Assembly (NCBI GenBank): GCA_023846275.1
Contig: JAIUJO010000158.1
Coordinates: forward strand, 653,528-717,527
Length of the DNA stretch: 64,000 nucleotides
Source of the DNA: Vanilla planifolia
Lineage: Eukaryota; Streptophyta; Magnoliopsida; Asparagales; Orchidaceae
Reading direction: 5' to 3'
Shown: positions 13,200 through 24,700 of the stretch, one piece after another
Layout: the number at the start of each line of letters is the position of its first letter
How positions within the stretch are numbered: the stretch's first letter is position 1
The notes under the pieces: model-generated
The model's database searches: none
The model's input: the letters and a program-made list of their open reading frames with translations, nothing else
What the model was told of the DNA's origin: nothing
Position numbers and translations under genes: made by a program

Positions 13200-13574
13200 C
13201 AATTCATGCATTCTTTCCCTTTATGATGAAGAATGACACTTGTAATAGATGTAACTCCATTAAAATCAACTATTATAAAGTACAACATGATCACAATCTC
13301 TACAACATCAATAAGATTATTCTATAGTACCCTTCACTATACATTAGCACTTAGCATAAATGAAGATGCAATTCAAAAATTTATTCTATAGTGACCTATT
13401 TATTTGCAAATAGGTTTGTTTTTCTTGATCATTAAATATTTGATAATTCAAATCACTCTTCCACAATACACAAGTCTTGTTAGATTTACTGAATGTGTGG
13501 TTTCCAAAATTGAGCTTCAATGTTAGTTGAGGCATTTTTTTTCTATGCCATATTGGCTCCATTAAAGCAAGCAA
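13200..13574 (-). pseudogene. LINE AP-type endonuclease domain, broken
   Basis: The frame 13386-13574 starts MLALMEPIWHRKKMPQLTLK and contains TCVLWKSDLNYQIFNDQEKQ. This is the plant LINE endonuclease pattern (L-x-E-P containing the metal-binding Glu, then G-G-x-x-V-L-W-K). After a stop and frame change, FLNCIFIYAK and then LYFIIVDFNGVTS (VDFN at 13259-13270) match the F-x-Y-A-S and G-D-F-N blocks, with the Gly of GDFN changed to Val. The N-terminal start of the domain is not visible. In active elements this domain nicks the target DNA. Confidence 0.75.
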
Positions 13575-13600
13575 GAATATTTTTTAACTCTAACTAGGTA

Positions 13601-14710
13601 TTTTAACTTCTTCATTGAGCATATATTCGATGTTCTATGTATATTACAAATAAAGATTCCCTTCAATGTGAGTCAATTGATCTACAATTTAAATGCCTTG
13701 GTTGCTTATGTGGGAACACATTAGTTTCTTTAGTTTTCCCTAACCTTTTCTTTGTTTTCTCTTTAAACAATTTCTTACAACATGGGTGAACCCTTTCTAC
13801 TTAAGTAGCATAAAAAACCTAACCTGATCCTCTACCTTATCACCTAAATTTTTTAAGTTATTGATAATCAATTGTTGTCTAAATTTGTTGTGTGAAGCAT
13901 CTAATTCAGACACAAAGGAAACTTGACTTCTTTTCCATTAAGATTTTTTAAGTATGATGTAATCAATCATTATATAATTCAACATTATGTGTGGCTATAT
14001 ATCTCTTAATTTAATTCTTTGAACATTCTTAAGAGATTGCATACCTAATTCCTAGTATGACGAAGCCCTTATTTGTTCCCTCACTAATGTTGGATATTGC
14101 AACTAAGACTCAAAAGCTTAAAAAATAAGGTTCTTTTCTTACATGAGCTTAACAAATTATAGCTACGCTTTAGCATTTCGAGCTATCTTATTAATCCAAA
14201 CTGATTTTGTCTTACACAATTCATCAATTATGATTGTAACTTTCGGAGGTTCTATAATAAATTGTTATTTTGAAGCCATTCTCATTTGTTTACATCATTA
14301 AGCCCAACAATGATAATGTAAATTATCAAGCAGAATTGTTTTTTTACCAAATTCAATTTTCAAAGCTCTATAAATCAAGCAATGATGACAATCTTTTACC
14401 TTGGTGACTCAAATTATGATGTCACTATTATCCAAATACACCACAGTGCAGGAACTAAAAAAATGATAATATGAAATTCTGCTCGAACAGTTTCCTTGAT
14501 TAAGTGCATAAGGAAAGCATTTTGAGCGGCTTCCGTTTCCAAATAAAATAAAAACACATTATAAATGTAGAATATTTTAAGATCATTCAATATAGCAAAT
14601 TCTTAGCATTACAAGAAACAATTAAAATTTTATCATCAATAAAATCATTGTTTGTTCTTACTTTAAAACATTGCATAAAACCATGGCATCTTTGTAGAAA
14701 TTTTTTAAAA
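13601..14710 (-). other. Possible LINE 5' region, unrecognised
   Basis: This stretch lies upstream of the endonuclease on the minus strand, where the first ORF and 5' UTR of a LINE would be. I see scattered lysine-rich minus-strand pieces (near 13750-13900) but no clear zinc knuckle or RNA-binding domain. The satellite resumes at the far side. Confidence 0.3.
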
Positions 14711-17375
14711 AAAATTTTGTTTTATTTTGTTATATTACAATGAAACACTAATTTTCTTTTTTTATTAACTCATATATTATTGTGATATAGTTAGACTATA
14801 ATGCCTAAATGTATCTCATGTTTTAATATATATTTTTTATTTTGAAAAATAATTTATTATTATTTTTGTTTGTTTGCTTTTGTAATATGTAGTAATTCCA
14901 AATCAGGTCCTTTAGAGGCAAAAAAATCTATTGGATTCATTTTGACTTATTTTATCAATTACATATTTATTTTTATATTTACAAACATTTAATTTTTCAT
15001 GGTTATGGAATGTCTTTCAATATAAGTTTTTATTCATAACTTGTTCAATGATCAATAATGTTATACTCAATCCTTTTAATGTGTTGCAATTAAAATTTTT
15101 CATACAATTAATCTCATTTCTTAAAAATGTTTTGCTTCAATTTTTTGATATTACTATGTAACTCTTAGACTATACCAATGTGACCTTTACATAATTTTTA
15201 TTTAGTTATATAAAATTTCTCCAAAATGATGCCCCATCAAGAAGAAGCAGACTTGGATCATTAAGCTTTATGCATCTCATTACTCCTTTACATATTTTTA
15301 AATATTTTATTTTTTAAGGTTTTAAAAAACTTTAGAAGACATTTTGGTTCATAATAGATTTGATGATCAAATATGTTACACATGATCAACTTAGTATTTA
15401 GGAATGCAATTTTCATAAGCAATTTATCTCATTTTTTAAAAAAGTTATATCTTTTATTTGGCTATATTACTATGTAACTCTAAATTAGCTCACGTGTTAC
15501 CGTTATATCACTTTGATTCGATAATATTAAATTTTTTGAATTCCGCTCATTTAAGCTTTATTATTTATTTTTTAAATATTAAATAATAATTTATTATTAT
15601 TCATTCTTATTGACTCATAAGTTAGTATTAATTCCAAATGTGTTCCAATTAGTACAAAAAACATCAATGGACTTGTCTTGATGAGCTTAATAAAATTTAA
15701 TACCATTTTTTGCACTTTTAAATATTTTATGTTCTTCAGTGTTGGTATATTCCTTAATAAATTTTGACTTGTGTCTCATTTCATTATAGAGAATGTTATA
15801 ATTCATCTGTGTAGTTCTTAAAATGTAGCTTTTTTACATTTTATCTAATTTAATGAATGTTTTCACTTTAATTCTGTTATTCTAATAATTGAATTTATTT
15901 ATCAAGCATGTCACACTCAATCTCCTTAGTGTCTTAGAATACAACTTCCTCACAAAACTTATCTTATTCCTTCAATTCTTTGACTTTAATTTTACTATAT
16001 CATCATGAAATAATAAATCTCCTCTTATGTGGCTTTTACATTATTTTTATTTATTATTTACTTTTCCTAAATTTAACCCATTTTAGCTTTAAAATATGTT
16101 TATTTAATATTAAAATAGAATTTATTATTATTTATCTTTAATTACTTTTTAATTTGTTTTAATTAAAAATGATGTCTAATAAGGACTATACAAATATTGT
16201 TGGACTGATCTCAACAAGTTCTAATTAATTAACTATAAAGTTTTATGATTTTAAGTCTTTTATTCTTTTATTTGAACCTAATTTACTTTTGAGAAAATTA
16301 CACTTTATTACATACGTATCATGAAATGTAACTTTTGTACACAATTTATCTCATTTTTTAAAGTTTTTGCTTTGGCTTTATAATATTACATGGTTCAATG
16401 TCTCTCATTTTTACTTTAATATACATTTACTAATTATTAAAATACCAACAACATATTATTTATTCTTATTTTTTAAGAAATTCATAACAATTTCAAATGA
16501 AGAGTAATAGAGTTAAATGAAACATTGTTTGAGTCATGATGATGTGCTTTGTTGAATTAAATATAATTTTTATATTTAAAAAAAAATTTCAGTTATAACT
16601 ATGAAAACTTTCAAATCAAACCTAATTTGATGATTGAGAATGTCACACTCGATCTCCCATAATATTTAACTCATTTCTTTGAACATTTTACTTTAATATA
16701 ATTATATTATTCTATTACACAAAACCTCTCTTGTGACACTTGCACATAGCTTTGATTGGATATATTAATTTGATCAATTTGGGATCATTTTGTTTTTAAT
16801 ATATATTTACTTCATAACAAAATACTAGCTATTTTCTTTCTAAGTTTTATAATTGGGAATTCACAAAACTTCCCAATGAGGTCCATCCAAGGAGAAACAC
16901 ACTTCATTGGATTCATCTTAACAAGATTCATACAATCTAATTATTAATTTTTATATTTTTTTTAAATAATCATTTTAAGGACATGGAAAGTTTTATGAAA
17001 TATTAAAGGTCATAGTTGATTTGATGATTAATAATGATACACTCAACCACTTTAGTACCTTGGACAACATTCTTATATGATTTAACTCGTTTCTTCAAAT
17101 TATTTGCCTTCATGTGGGTATATTTCCATGAAACACTAATTTTACATTCATGTGACCCTTATATCCATTTTTTTTGTTGTATCACATTACACCAATTTAT
17201 ATTATTAAAACTTTAGCATATATTCAATTAATTTTAAAAAAATATTTATTATTATATATGTTTAATTATTTTTGTGTTTTATAGTAATTCCAATCGTTGT
17301 TCAATTGATAATAAACTAATGTCTTGGAACTCATCTCAGTGTGGTCTATCTAATTAAGAATTCATTTTTGCAGGT
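14711..17375 (+). repeat. Diverged ~415-bp satellite, block 2
   Basis: About six more copies of the same unit in the same orientation as block 1. A clear example of the AT hairpin part is at 15582-15601 (AATAATAA, loop TTTA, TTATTATT). The block resumes in nearly the same unit phase at which block 1 stopped, and ends after the landmark TCTATCTAATTAAGAATTCA. Confidence 0.85.
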
Positions 17376-18714
17376 ATAAATACACATATCAATACATCAC
17401 TTCAAAGATAACCATTCACATGTTCATTAAATTAGATAAAAAAATTTCGTAATGTACTAAATAATAAAAGTTCAAACTTCAATTTAGCTAAACATTCAAT
17501 TCCATTGGTGTTTCAGTTTTTGACCTAGAATATAAGTATGTAATGAGCATTAAAATGCAACATGTAAATTTTTTAAATAAAAACTGAGATAAAATATGAC
17601 AATAAGATAAGCTTTTAAAAGACTATTAAATAATATTAATTAAGTGCTTGTTATAATCATTTAAAGATGAATATAAAATAAATAAGCAGAAACATGATAT
17701 TAAGTTATAAAAAGATGTACAAACATGCAGGAGCATATGATCAAAACATAGATATATATAAGACAATGAACAAAAATAAAAGACATACAATTACAACTTC
17801 TAATTTTGTACAAGCATAAACAGTTTATATTGCATCATAGCATATAAACAAGTCTATAGGTTTATCACATCATGTATGCCTCACAACAATAATTGATAAT
17901 ATGCCATGAAACAAAATATCAAACTAACATCGTAGCTTTTAAAAACCAACATACTACTCTCCTTGAAACAAATGCTCCATTAAAATTAATTTTTCATTTT
18001 CTTATTTTAATTGAGTGATTCTGCACCAATTAAAAAGAGCAAAAATTCTTTTATTGCTTAATATTGATTGAAATAACAATCATTAATCAATCAATTCAAA
18101 GTTACCTACATAAACCTCTTTTTGTTTGATTCAAGTGATTCCATTGATGGCCTTAGACTACTTTACCACAAACACCTTCAAGCTTCTTCCTCTTATATTG
18201 GAAAATTTCTAATATTGGAGCAAAATGTTTAAGCATCACCTAATTTCTCCTTCTATGTTGTAAAGGTAAGAAAATACATAATAACTCACCGAATCTCCCT
18301 TCTTTATATCAAACAATTGTGAGCATATTGCTCAACTATAGTTGTAGGGCACAATTTAAGGAAAGAAATATTTCAATATCGATTTAGATGCAAAACACTA
18401 AAATTCAATTGTCTACAGCTCCTCTTGAAGTAATAGGTGAAATTAAGTAAGATATCAAAGTCAAATAAAGCTTTTGTAATTTCTTAGTGTCCTTCTTAGG
18501 ACTACTTTCTTTGTATTGAATTAAAGAGGGTGGAAACAACAACAAAACCTCATGAGTCCCCAATCTTGGCCATAAAAGCTCCATACAACTACATAGTGGC
18601 ATGGAAATGTGAAGCAAAAGCTAAGGTGGTCAACCACGATCTTGATATTGAGGGTGCAAGGTGGCAAAACGTTGTAGCAGCCATGGATGTTTCACTCAAT
18701 TTCCTCAAATCATG
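17376..18714. mobile_element. Unrecognised insertion in satellite
   Basis: The periodicity stops at about 17375, after the landmark AATTAAGAATTCATTTTT, and resumes at about 18715-18770 near GGTAATGTTATATTATTTTA. These are different phases of the unit, so the change was not a clean insertion or was accompanied by loss. The left part is A-rich and non-coding. The right part is more balanced and has overlapping frames on both strands: 18530-18790 plus (with KAPYNYIVAWKCEAKAKVVN) and 18405-18617 minus. Neither resembles a family I know. No terminal repeats were found. Transposon remnant is the default interpretation. Confidence 0.4.
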
Positions 18715-18790
18715 GAATACAATAACGAAGTTCAAATCAAATTTTTTCTACAAATGTTTTGCTTGGGTAATGTTATATTATTTTACATGA
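18530..18790 (+). pseudogene. Unrecognised 86-codon ORF
   Basis: Most of the frame lies inside the unique insert; the last 25 or so residues run into satellite sequence, so the stop is not that of an original gene. The region from about residue 10 to 60 is richer in G and C than its surroundings and has a soluble, mixed composition (for example HDLDIEGARWQNVVAAMDVS). That is why it is listed, but I recognise no domain. A chance frame or a transposon fragment is equally possible. Confidence 0.15.
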
Positions 18791-21700
18791 ATTTATCTAA
18801 TTTCAATTTTTAATAAATATAGTTTTAATATTAAAATAATAATACATTATTATTTTTATTTATTTACATTGGTAACTAGCATAATTCCAATCATGGTCTA
18901 GTCAAGATTGAATAATCAATATTGTACTTACCTCGATTAGCTCAATCTAATTTAATATTAATTTTTTAATTTTTAAAAATATCACATTAGGAAGAATTTT
19001 TTTTTCATTTTTTTTGAGTTTTTTAATTTGTTCTTGATTTGACAATCAACATTACTATAAAACATGTCTAATTTCTTAAGATTTTTGGCATTGATTTTTT
19101 TATTCGACTATGTAGCTCTTTGTCTCCTCTTGTGTGACCTGTACATCAACTTGTTTTAGTAATGTTACATTTCTTTTATTTATCTAATCTTAGCTTTGAC
19201 AAATATTTACATATTCCAACTTTATTTAGTAAGATCTCCAAAGGTGATGTCATCAATAAAAACCTCTATATAATCTAGTTTTCTCATTTAATTTTTTAAA
19301 TATTTAATTTCTTAAGATTTTTCAACCATCAATGAGACATTTTGATTTTTACATGATTTCATGACCAAGGATGTTGCACTTGATCATCTTAATATTTTGT
19401 AACACAACTATTCAAACATATTTTGTCTTATTTTCTTAACATTGTTTTCTTGGATTTTGTTATACTGTCATAAAACTCTAATTCTCTTCTTAGATGATCC
19501 TTGCATTATTTTGATATGGCAAAATTACAATGATTAAATTTATCTCATTTAAATTTCAATATATTTTTTAGAATATTTAAATATCAATGTTTTTTGTATA
19601 ATTTGGTTATATGCATTATTCTAAATGATGTTCAATGGCATGAAATGTTTCATTAGGGTCATTTTGATGAGCTATATCCATTAAAATACTCATATCAATA
19701 TTTTTAAAATAATTTACTCTTAATCAATTTTGTAAACTTTAAGAACCATTTTAATTTATAAAAAAATTATTAATCAATGAGTTGCACCTTATTGCCTTAA
19801 TGGCTTGAAGTATAATTTTCCCTTATAGTTTATTTCTTTTCTTAAAGTGTTTTTCTTCACTTTCTTTATATTACTTTGTAACTAAAAATCTACTCTCATG
19901 TCACCATTATATTTTTTGAATTGGTAATATTATATTGCTTTAATTTGTCATCTTTTAACTTTAATATATTTTTACATGATATTAAAGTAATATTTTTATT
20001 ATTTATGCTTATGTGCTTTAGTAATTTAGTATAATTTCAAATATGGTCTGATCATGACCAACAAATGTTGGTATATTCATTTTTTGTTAAACTCTATTTA
20101 ATTAAATAGTCAATCTTTTTTAAATATATTTTTTGGGATTTTGCAGACTAATGATACATTTCAAATCTTACCAAATTAGTAATCAAAAATGTTGTTCTTA
20201 ACATACTATCTTCAAATTAAACATTTCTTTATAAATTTTCTACTTTCTTCATTTTTATCATTTTGATTCGGTCATATTTCTACATAATTATAAATCTTCT
20301 TTGGTGTCATATTTTCATTACTATGAATTGTATGTATTACATTACTTCAATTTATCTTATTTGTACCTTAATATTTATTTATTTAATTTAAAATTTTAAT
20401 TTTTTAATTTTTTTGGCATATCTACTTCTACAATTTATAATAACTCTAAATGAGGTTTGATCAAGATGATATAGATGTTGATAGACTCATCTCATTAAAG
20501 AAAACCCGGTTTTATATTTATTTTCATATTTTTGTATCTTTTTTTTCAAAGGTATTGGTATGTTTTGTAAGTCATTTTGATGGAAACTAATTTAATTATT
20601 GAGGATGTCACACTTTTCTCTTAAGTATATTAGAATGTAACTTTCTCACATTGTCATATTTTCTCAAATAGTTTTCTTTGATTTCGCTATATTACTATGC
20701 AATTATAATTCTTCTGTTGTGTTACACTTGCAATGCCAAGATTTGAATAAACTGCATGGATTATATTTACCTTATTTTAAATTAAATATATATTGACTTA
20801 ATAATAAAAAATAACTTACTATTATTCATTCTTATTTATTTTTTATTATTTTTCTTCTTTTTGAGACATTGCAATTAGAACCTTATTTAATGATAGAGGT
20901 TATTTTTCTCAAAATCCCAAGTATCTTGGATTATAACTTACCCATATATATTATCTTATTTATTCTAATTTTTTTTTTGTCACTATGTGACTCTAAATCT
21001 CCTTTTTTGTGACAATTATGCAACTTTTATTTTGTTTTTTTACATTACTTCATTTATAGCTTCACTATATCTTTCTGTAATATTTCAATAGTAATATATT
21101 AATATTTGTGCTTATTTTATGTGGATAATTTTGGTAATTCCAAATATGTTCATATTGACACATAATAAATGTCATTGAACTCATATAAAAATCCTTTATT
21201 TAATTAAAAATTAATTTCAATAATTAATATTACTTTATTTTCTAATGTCTTTACATGCTTTAAGAGACAATTTTATTTTACTTGATTTGATAAATGATTA
21301 TGTTATACTTGATCCCTAAAGTATCTTGAAAGTTCTCTGTACAATTTACTTCATTTCTTAATATTTTAACTTTGATTTTAAAATATTACTATGTAATTCA
21401 AAATCTCCTCTTGTGTGATACTAAATAATTTAATACTAATGGTGCTTATTTAGATTAAAAAATCATAGTCATTTCAAAGAGGATAGATAGAGATCAAACA
21501 AATATCATTACATTTGTCTCAATGGGCTCTATCATATTAAATAATTATTTTAATATTTTAAATATTTTATTTTCTAAAGTTTAGACTAGTTTTAAAATAT
21601 ATTTTGATTCATATCTAATTTTATGGTCTAACATGTTATGCGTGAACTCTATATTATCTTGGAATGAAACTTATAAGTATACTTTATCTCATTTTTTCAA

Positions 21701-24700
21701 ATTTTTGGCTTTGATTTTGCTACATTCATACCACATAATAACTCTCATTTTCGTTACATATTCTCAAATTCCCCTTTAGTTTGATGGGATCATCACTTTG
21801 ATTAGGCTATATTAAATTCCTTCAAATTATCTCATTTTAGCCTCGTTATATATTTTATTTAATATAAAAAATAACATTTTTTATTATTTAATTTTTAAAG
21901 TTTTGTAATTCATAGTAATTCTAAAAGTGCTCCCATCAAAGTAAAATACAAATTATGTTTCACTCATCACTATGAGTTCTGTCTATTTAGATACTCTTTT
22001 TGAAATATATATTTTTCTAAGAATTTTGGATGTCTATGACACATTTCAATTAATACCTAATTTAAAAATCAACGGTTTTGATCTCCTTAGTATCTTGGAA
22101 TACATATTTCTTAAAAAAAATTATTTTGTTTCCCCAAAATTTTCACTTTGATTTTATTATTTTGTTAAATTACTATACATCTTCTCTTCAGTGACCCTTA
22201 CATCAATCAAACATCAATTTGTTATATTGCTTCATTACGTCGTATTTCAACTTTAATATATATTTGATTTATATTCTAATGATAGTTTTTTTATTATTGA
22301 TGCATACTTTGATAATGCATAGTTATTTTCAACAATGTTCGATTGAGGTGAAGCAATCATTGTTGAAAATGTGTTGAGGACCTTGATATAAATTAATTTT
22401 TTATATTTTGTTGAAAGTTTTTCCCTATAAGTTCTACATACTTTATAATGCAATTCTATTTATAACTGATTGATGATCGAAGATGTTACCCTTAATCTCC
22501 ATAGAATCATTGAATAAAACTTTACTTAATAATTTATCTCATTTCCTCAAATTTTTACTTTATTTTTTCTTTACTACTATTAAATATAAAAATTATTCTC
22601 ACGTGATGGTAATTCATATTGATTAAGTTATCTTAAATTGCTTCAACTTTTCACATTTTACTTTTATATATTTAATTAATATTAAGATAATATTTTTATA
22701 ATTTAATGTCTTTTTAATTTTGTAATTCATATTAACTATAATGGTGGTCCAATCAAACTACAACAAGTTCAGTTAAAGTAGTATTGATGAGCTTTATCCA
22801 AGTTGATATTCCTTTTAAATATTTTAAGATTTTATTTCCTAAGCATTTGGTATGCTTTATGAGATACATCAATTCATACCTGATTTGATAGTAAAAGATA
22901 TTATGCTCAATCTTCTTAGAAGATTGGAAACTAACGTTTTTATATAATTTATCTAATTTATTCAACCTTTTTCTTTGATATGTTTATATTGTCATACAAC
23001 TGTAAATTTTTTCCAACGTCACATTTTATTTTCTTTCATTTGGCGATATTACATCACTTTAGATAATCTTATTTAAACTTTAATATATACTTAATGCATT
23101 AAAATATCTAAATTAACTATTAATTTTTTAAATTTTAAGATATTTTCTTTTATAGGACTTTGGAAAGTTTATGAGACATTTTAAATTGTAACGGATTTAA
23201 CGGTTGAGGATATTGCACTTTTTCTATGTAATATCAAGGAAAAAAAACATTCTCTTTTGATTTATGTCCTTTTTCTAAAGTATTCAATTTGTTTTGGTTG
23301 TGTTACTATTAACCAAAAATCCTCTCACATGGGACCTTCACAATGTTTAGATTTTGTTATATTGCATTACTTCAATTTATCTCTTTAACAATAAAATAAT
23401 AATTCAATATCATTTATTACTAATTATTTTCACAATTTGTGGAAGTTATAATGAATTCTGGTTAAGGAATAACAAACATCATTGGAGTCTTTTTCATGAT
23501 CTCCATCAAATAAATTCATTCTTCACTTTATGATTTTTTTAGTATTTTTGTTGTTGTACGAGATGGTTTTACTAATACTAGATTTCACAATCAAGGTTGT
23601 TACACTCGATCTTCTCACTATCTTCAATTGAGAAAATTGTTTACAAGTTATCTCATTTCATAAAATTGTTTTGTACAAATTAGTTGTTTTACTATGAAAA
23701 TGTATTTTTTTATAGCTCTGTCATTCATGGTCCTTGATTTTATTAAAATACATTGCTTGAACTTATGTTATTGTTTCCTTAATATATATTTCTATAATAA
23801 CTTTTATTTCTTTTATTACATAGCTTTGGTTTTTCAATGATGAGCTTTATCCAATTTAATATTTATTTATTTAATTTTTAAATATTTTTTACCCTAAGGC
23901 TTTACTTAACTTCGTAAGACATTTTCTTTTGTCTTTGATATAAGGAATTGTGTATGCTATACCTCATCTACTTAAAAAAATTTTGAATGCAACCCTCTCC
24001 TATAGTTCTCTTCAAATCTTTTGTTTGCATTTTTGATATATTATTTGCTTAAATTTTTCTCATTAATTTTTATACATATATATTTTTAAATTAAAATGAT
24101 AATTTTTTTTATTACTTATGCTTCTTTACTTTTGTGATTTATTGAAACTCCAATCAAGGTCCTACTAAGACAAAAAAACTTTCAACGAATACACTAAACA
24201 AGCTTGATCAAACTAAATGTTTAATTTTATATCTTTTTATTATTTTAGTATTTAGAGTTTTGGCAAACTTTATATGACATTTTGACAATAAAAAATGGTA
24301 CATTCAATCTTTTTAATGCCCTGGAGTGCAACTTTATTGCAAACTTTATCTCATTTATTCAAACTTTTAGTTTTGTTTTGGTTATATTTGAATATGACTC
24401 TAAACCTCCTTTTCTGTGAGAATTAGAACACTTTAATTTGGTTATGTTATATTACTCTAATTTACTCAATCTAAGTTATAATATATATTTTTAATATAAA
24501 AATAATAATTTATTATTAATAATAGTTATTTAATTTGGTAATTTATATTAAGTTCAAAAAGGTCTAAGTCAGCTAAAAAACATATCGTTGGGCTCAAAAA
24601 TTGATGAGCTTTAACTAATTAAATTTTTTTTTTATAATTTAAATATTTAATTTTCTTGTTATTGTTATACTTTATGAGATTTCTTATTCTTAGATGATAA

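Larger units (their letters stand above)
10344..13600 (-). mobile_element. Dead plant L1-type LINE (EN-RT-RNase H)
   Basis: A non-LTR retrotransposon on the minus strand, with second-ORF domains in the expected order. The endonuclease lies at 13.6-13.2 kb (LALMEP, VLWKSDLNYQI, VDFN). The endonuclease-RT linker has WLEECDKK at 12665-12697. The reverse transcriptase spans about 12.33-11.70 kb and the C-terminal RNase H lies at about 11.03-10.75 kb. The 3' end probably lies near 10344-10400, where the minus strand reads as an A/T-rich tail ending in a run of A (seven T on the plus strand at 10345-10351). In families of this kind the protein nicks target DNA and reverse-transcribes its own RNA. 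Here the reading frame changes at least five times, and stops and an active-site substitution are present, so it cannot be functional. The 5' part (first ORF, UTR) may extend to about 14.7 kb but is not recognisable. RNase H at the C-terminus is typical of many plant LINEs and supports a plant source. Confidence 0.8.
7971..14710. mobile_element. Composite insertion interrupting satellite
   Basis: The 415-bp periodicity stops near 7970 and resumes near 14710. The left flank ends at the unit landmark TTTTGCTTTAAT. The right flank resumes at nearly the same landmark (TTTTGTTTTATTTTGTTATATT). The interrupted unit therefore stays roughly in phase, which fits insertion rather than exchange between arrays. 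The block is less AT-rich and contains at least two separate things: a minus-strand LINE fossil in its upper half, and unrecognised sequence with a different minus-strand coding fossil in its lower half. It may be nested insertions. The exact ends and any target-site duplication are not certain. Confidence 0.6.
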
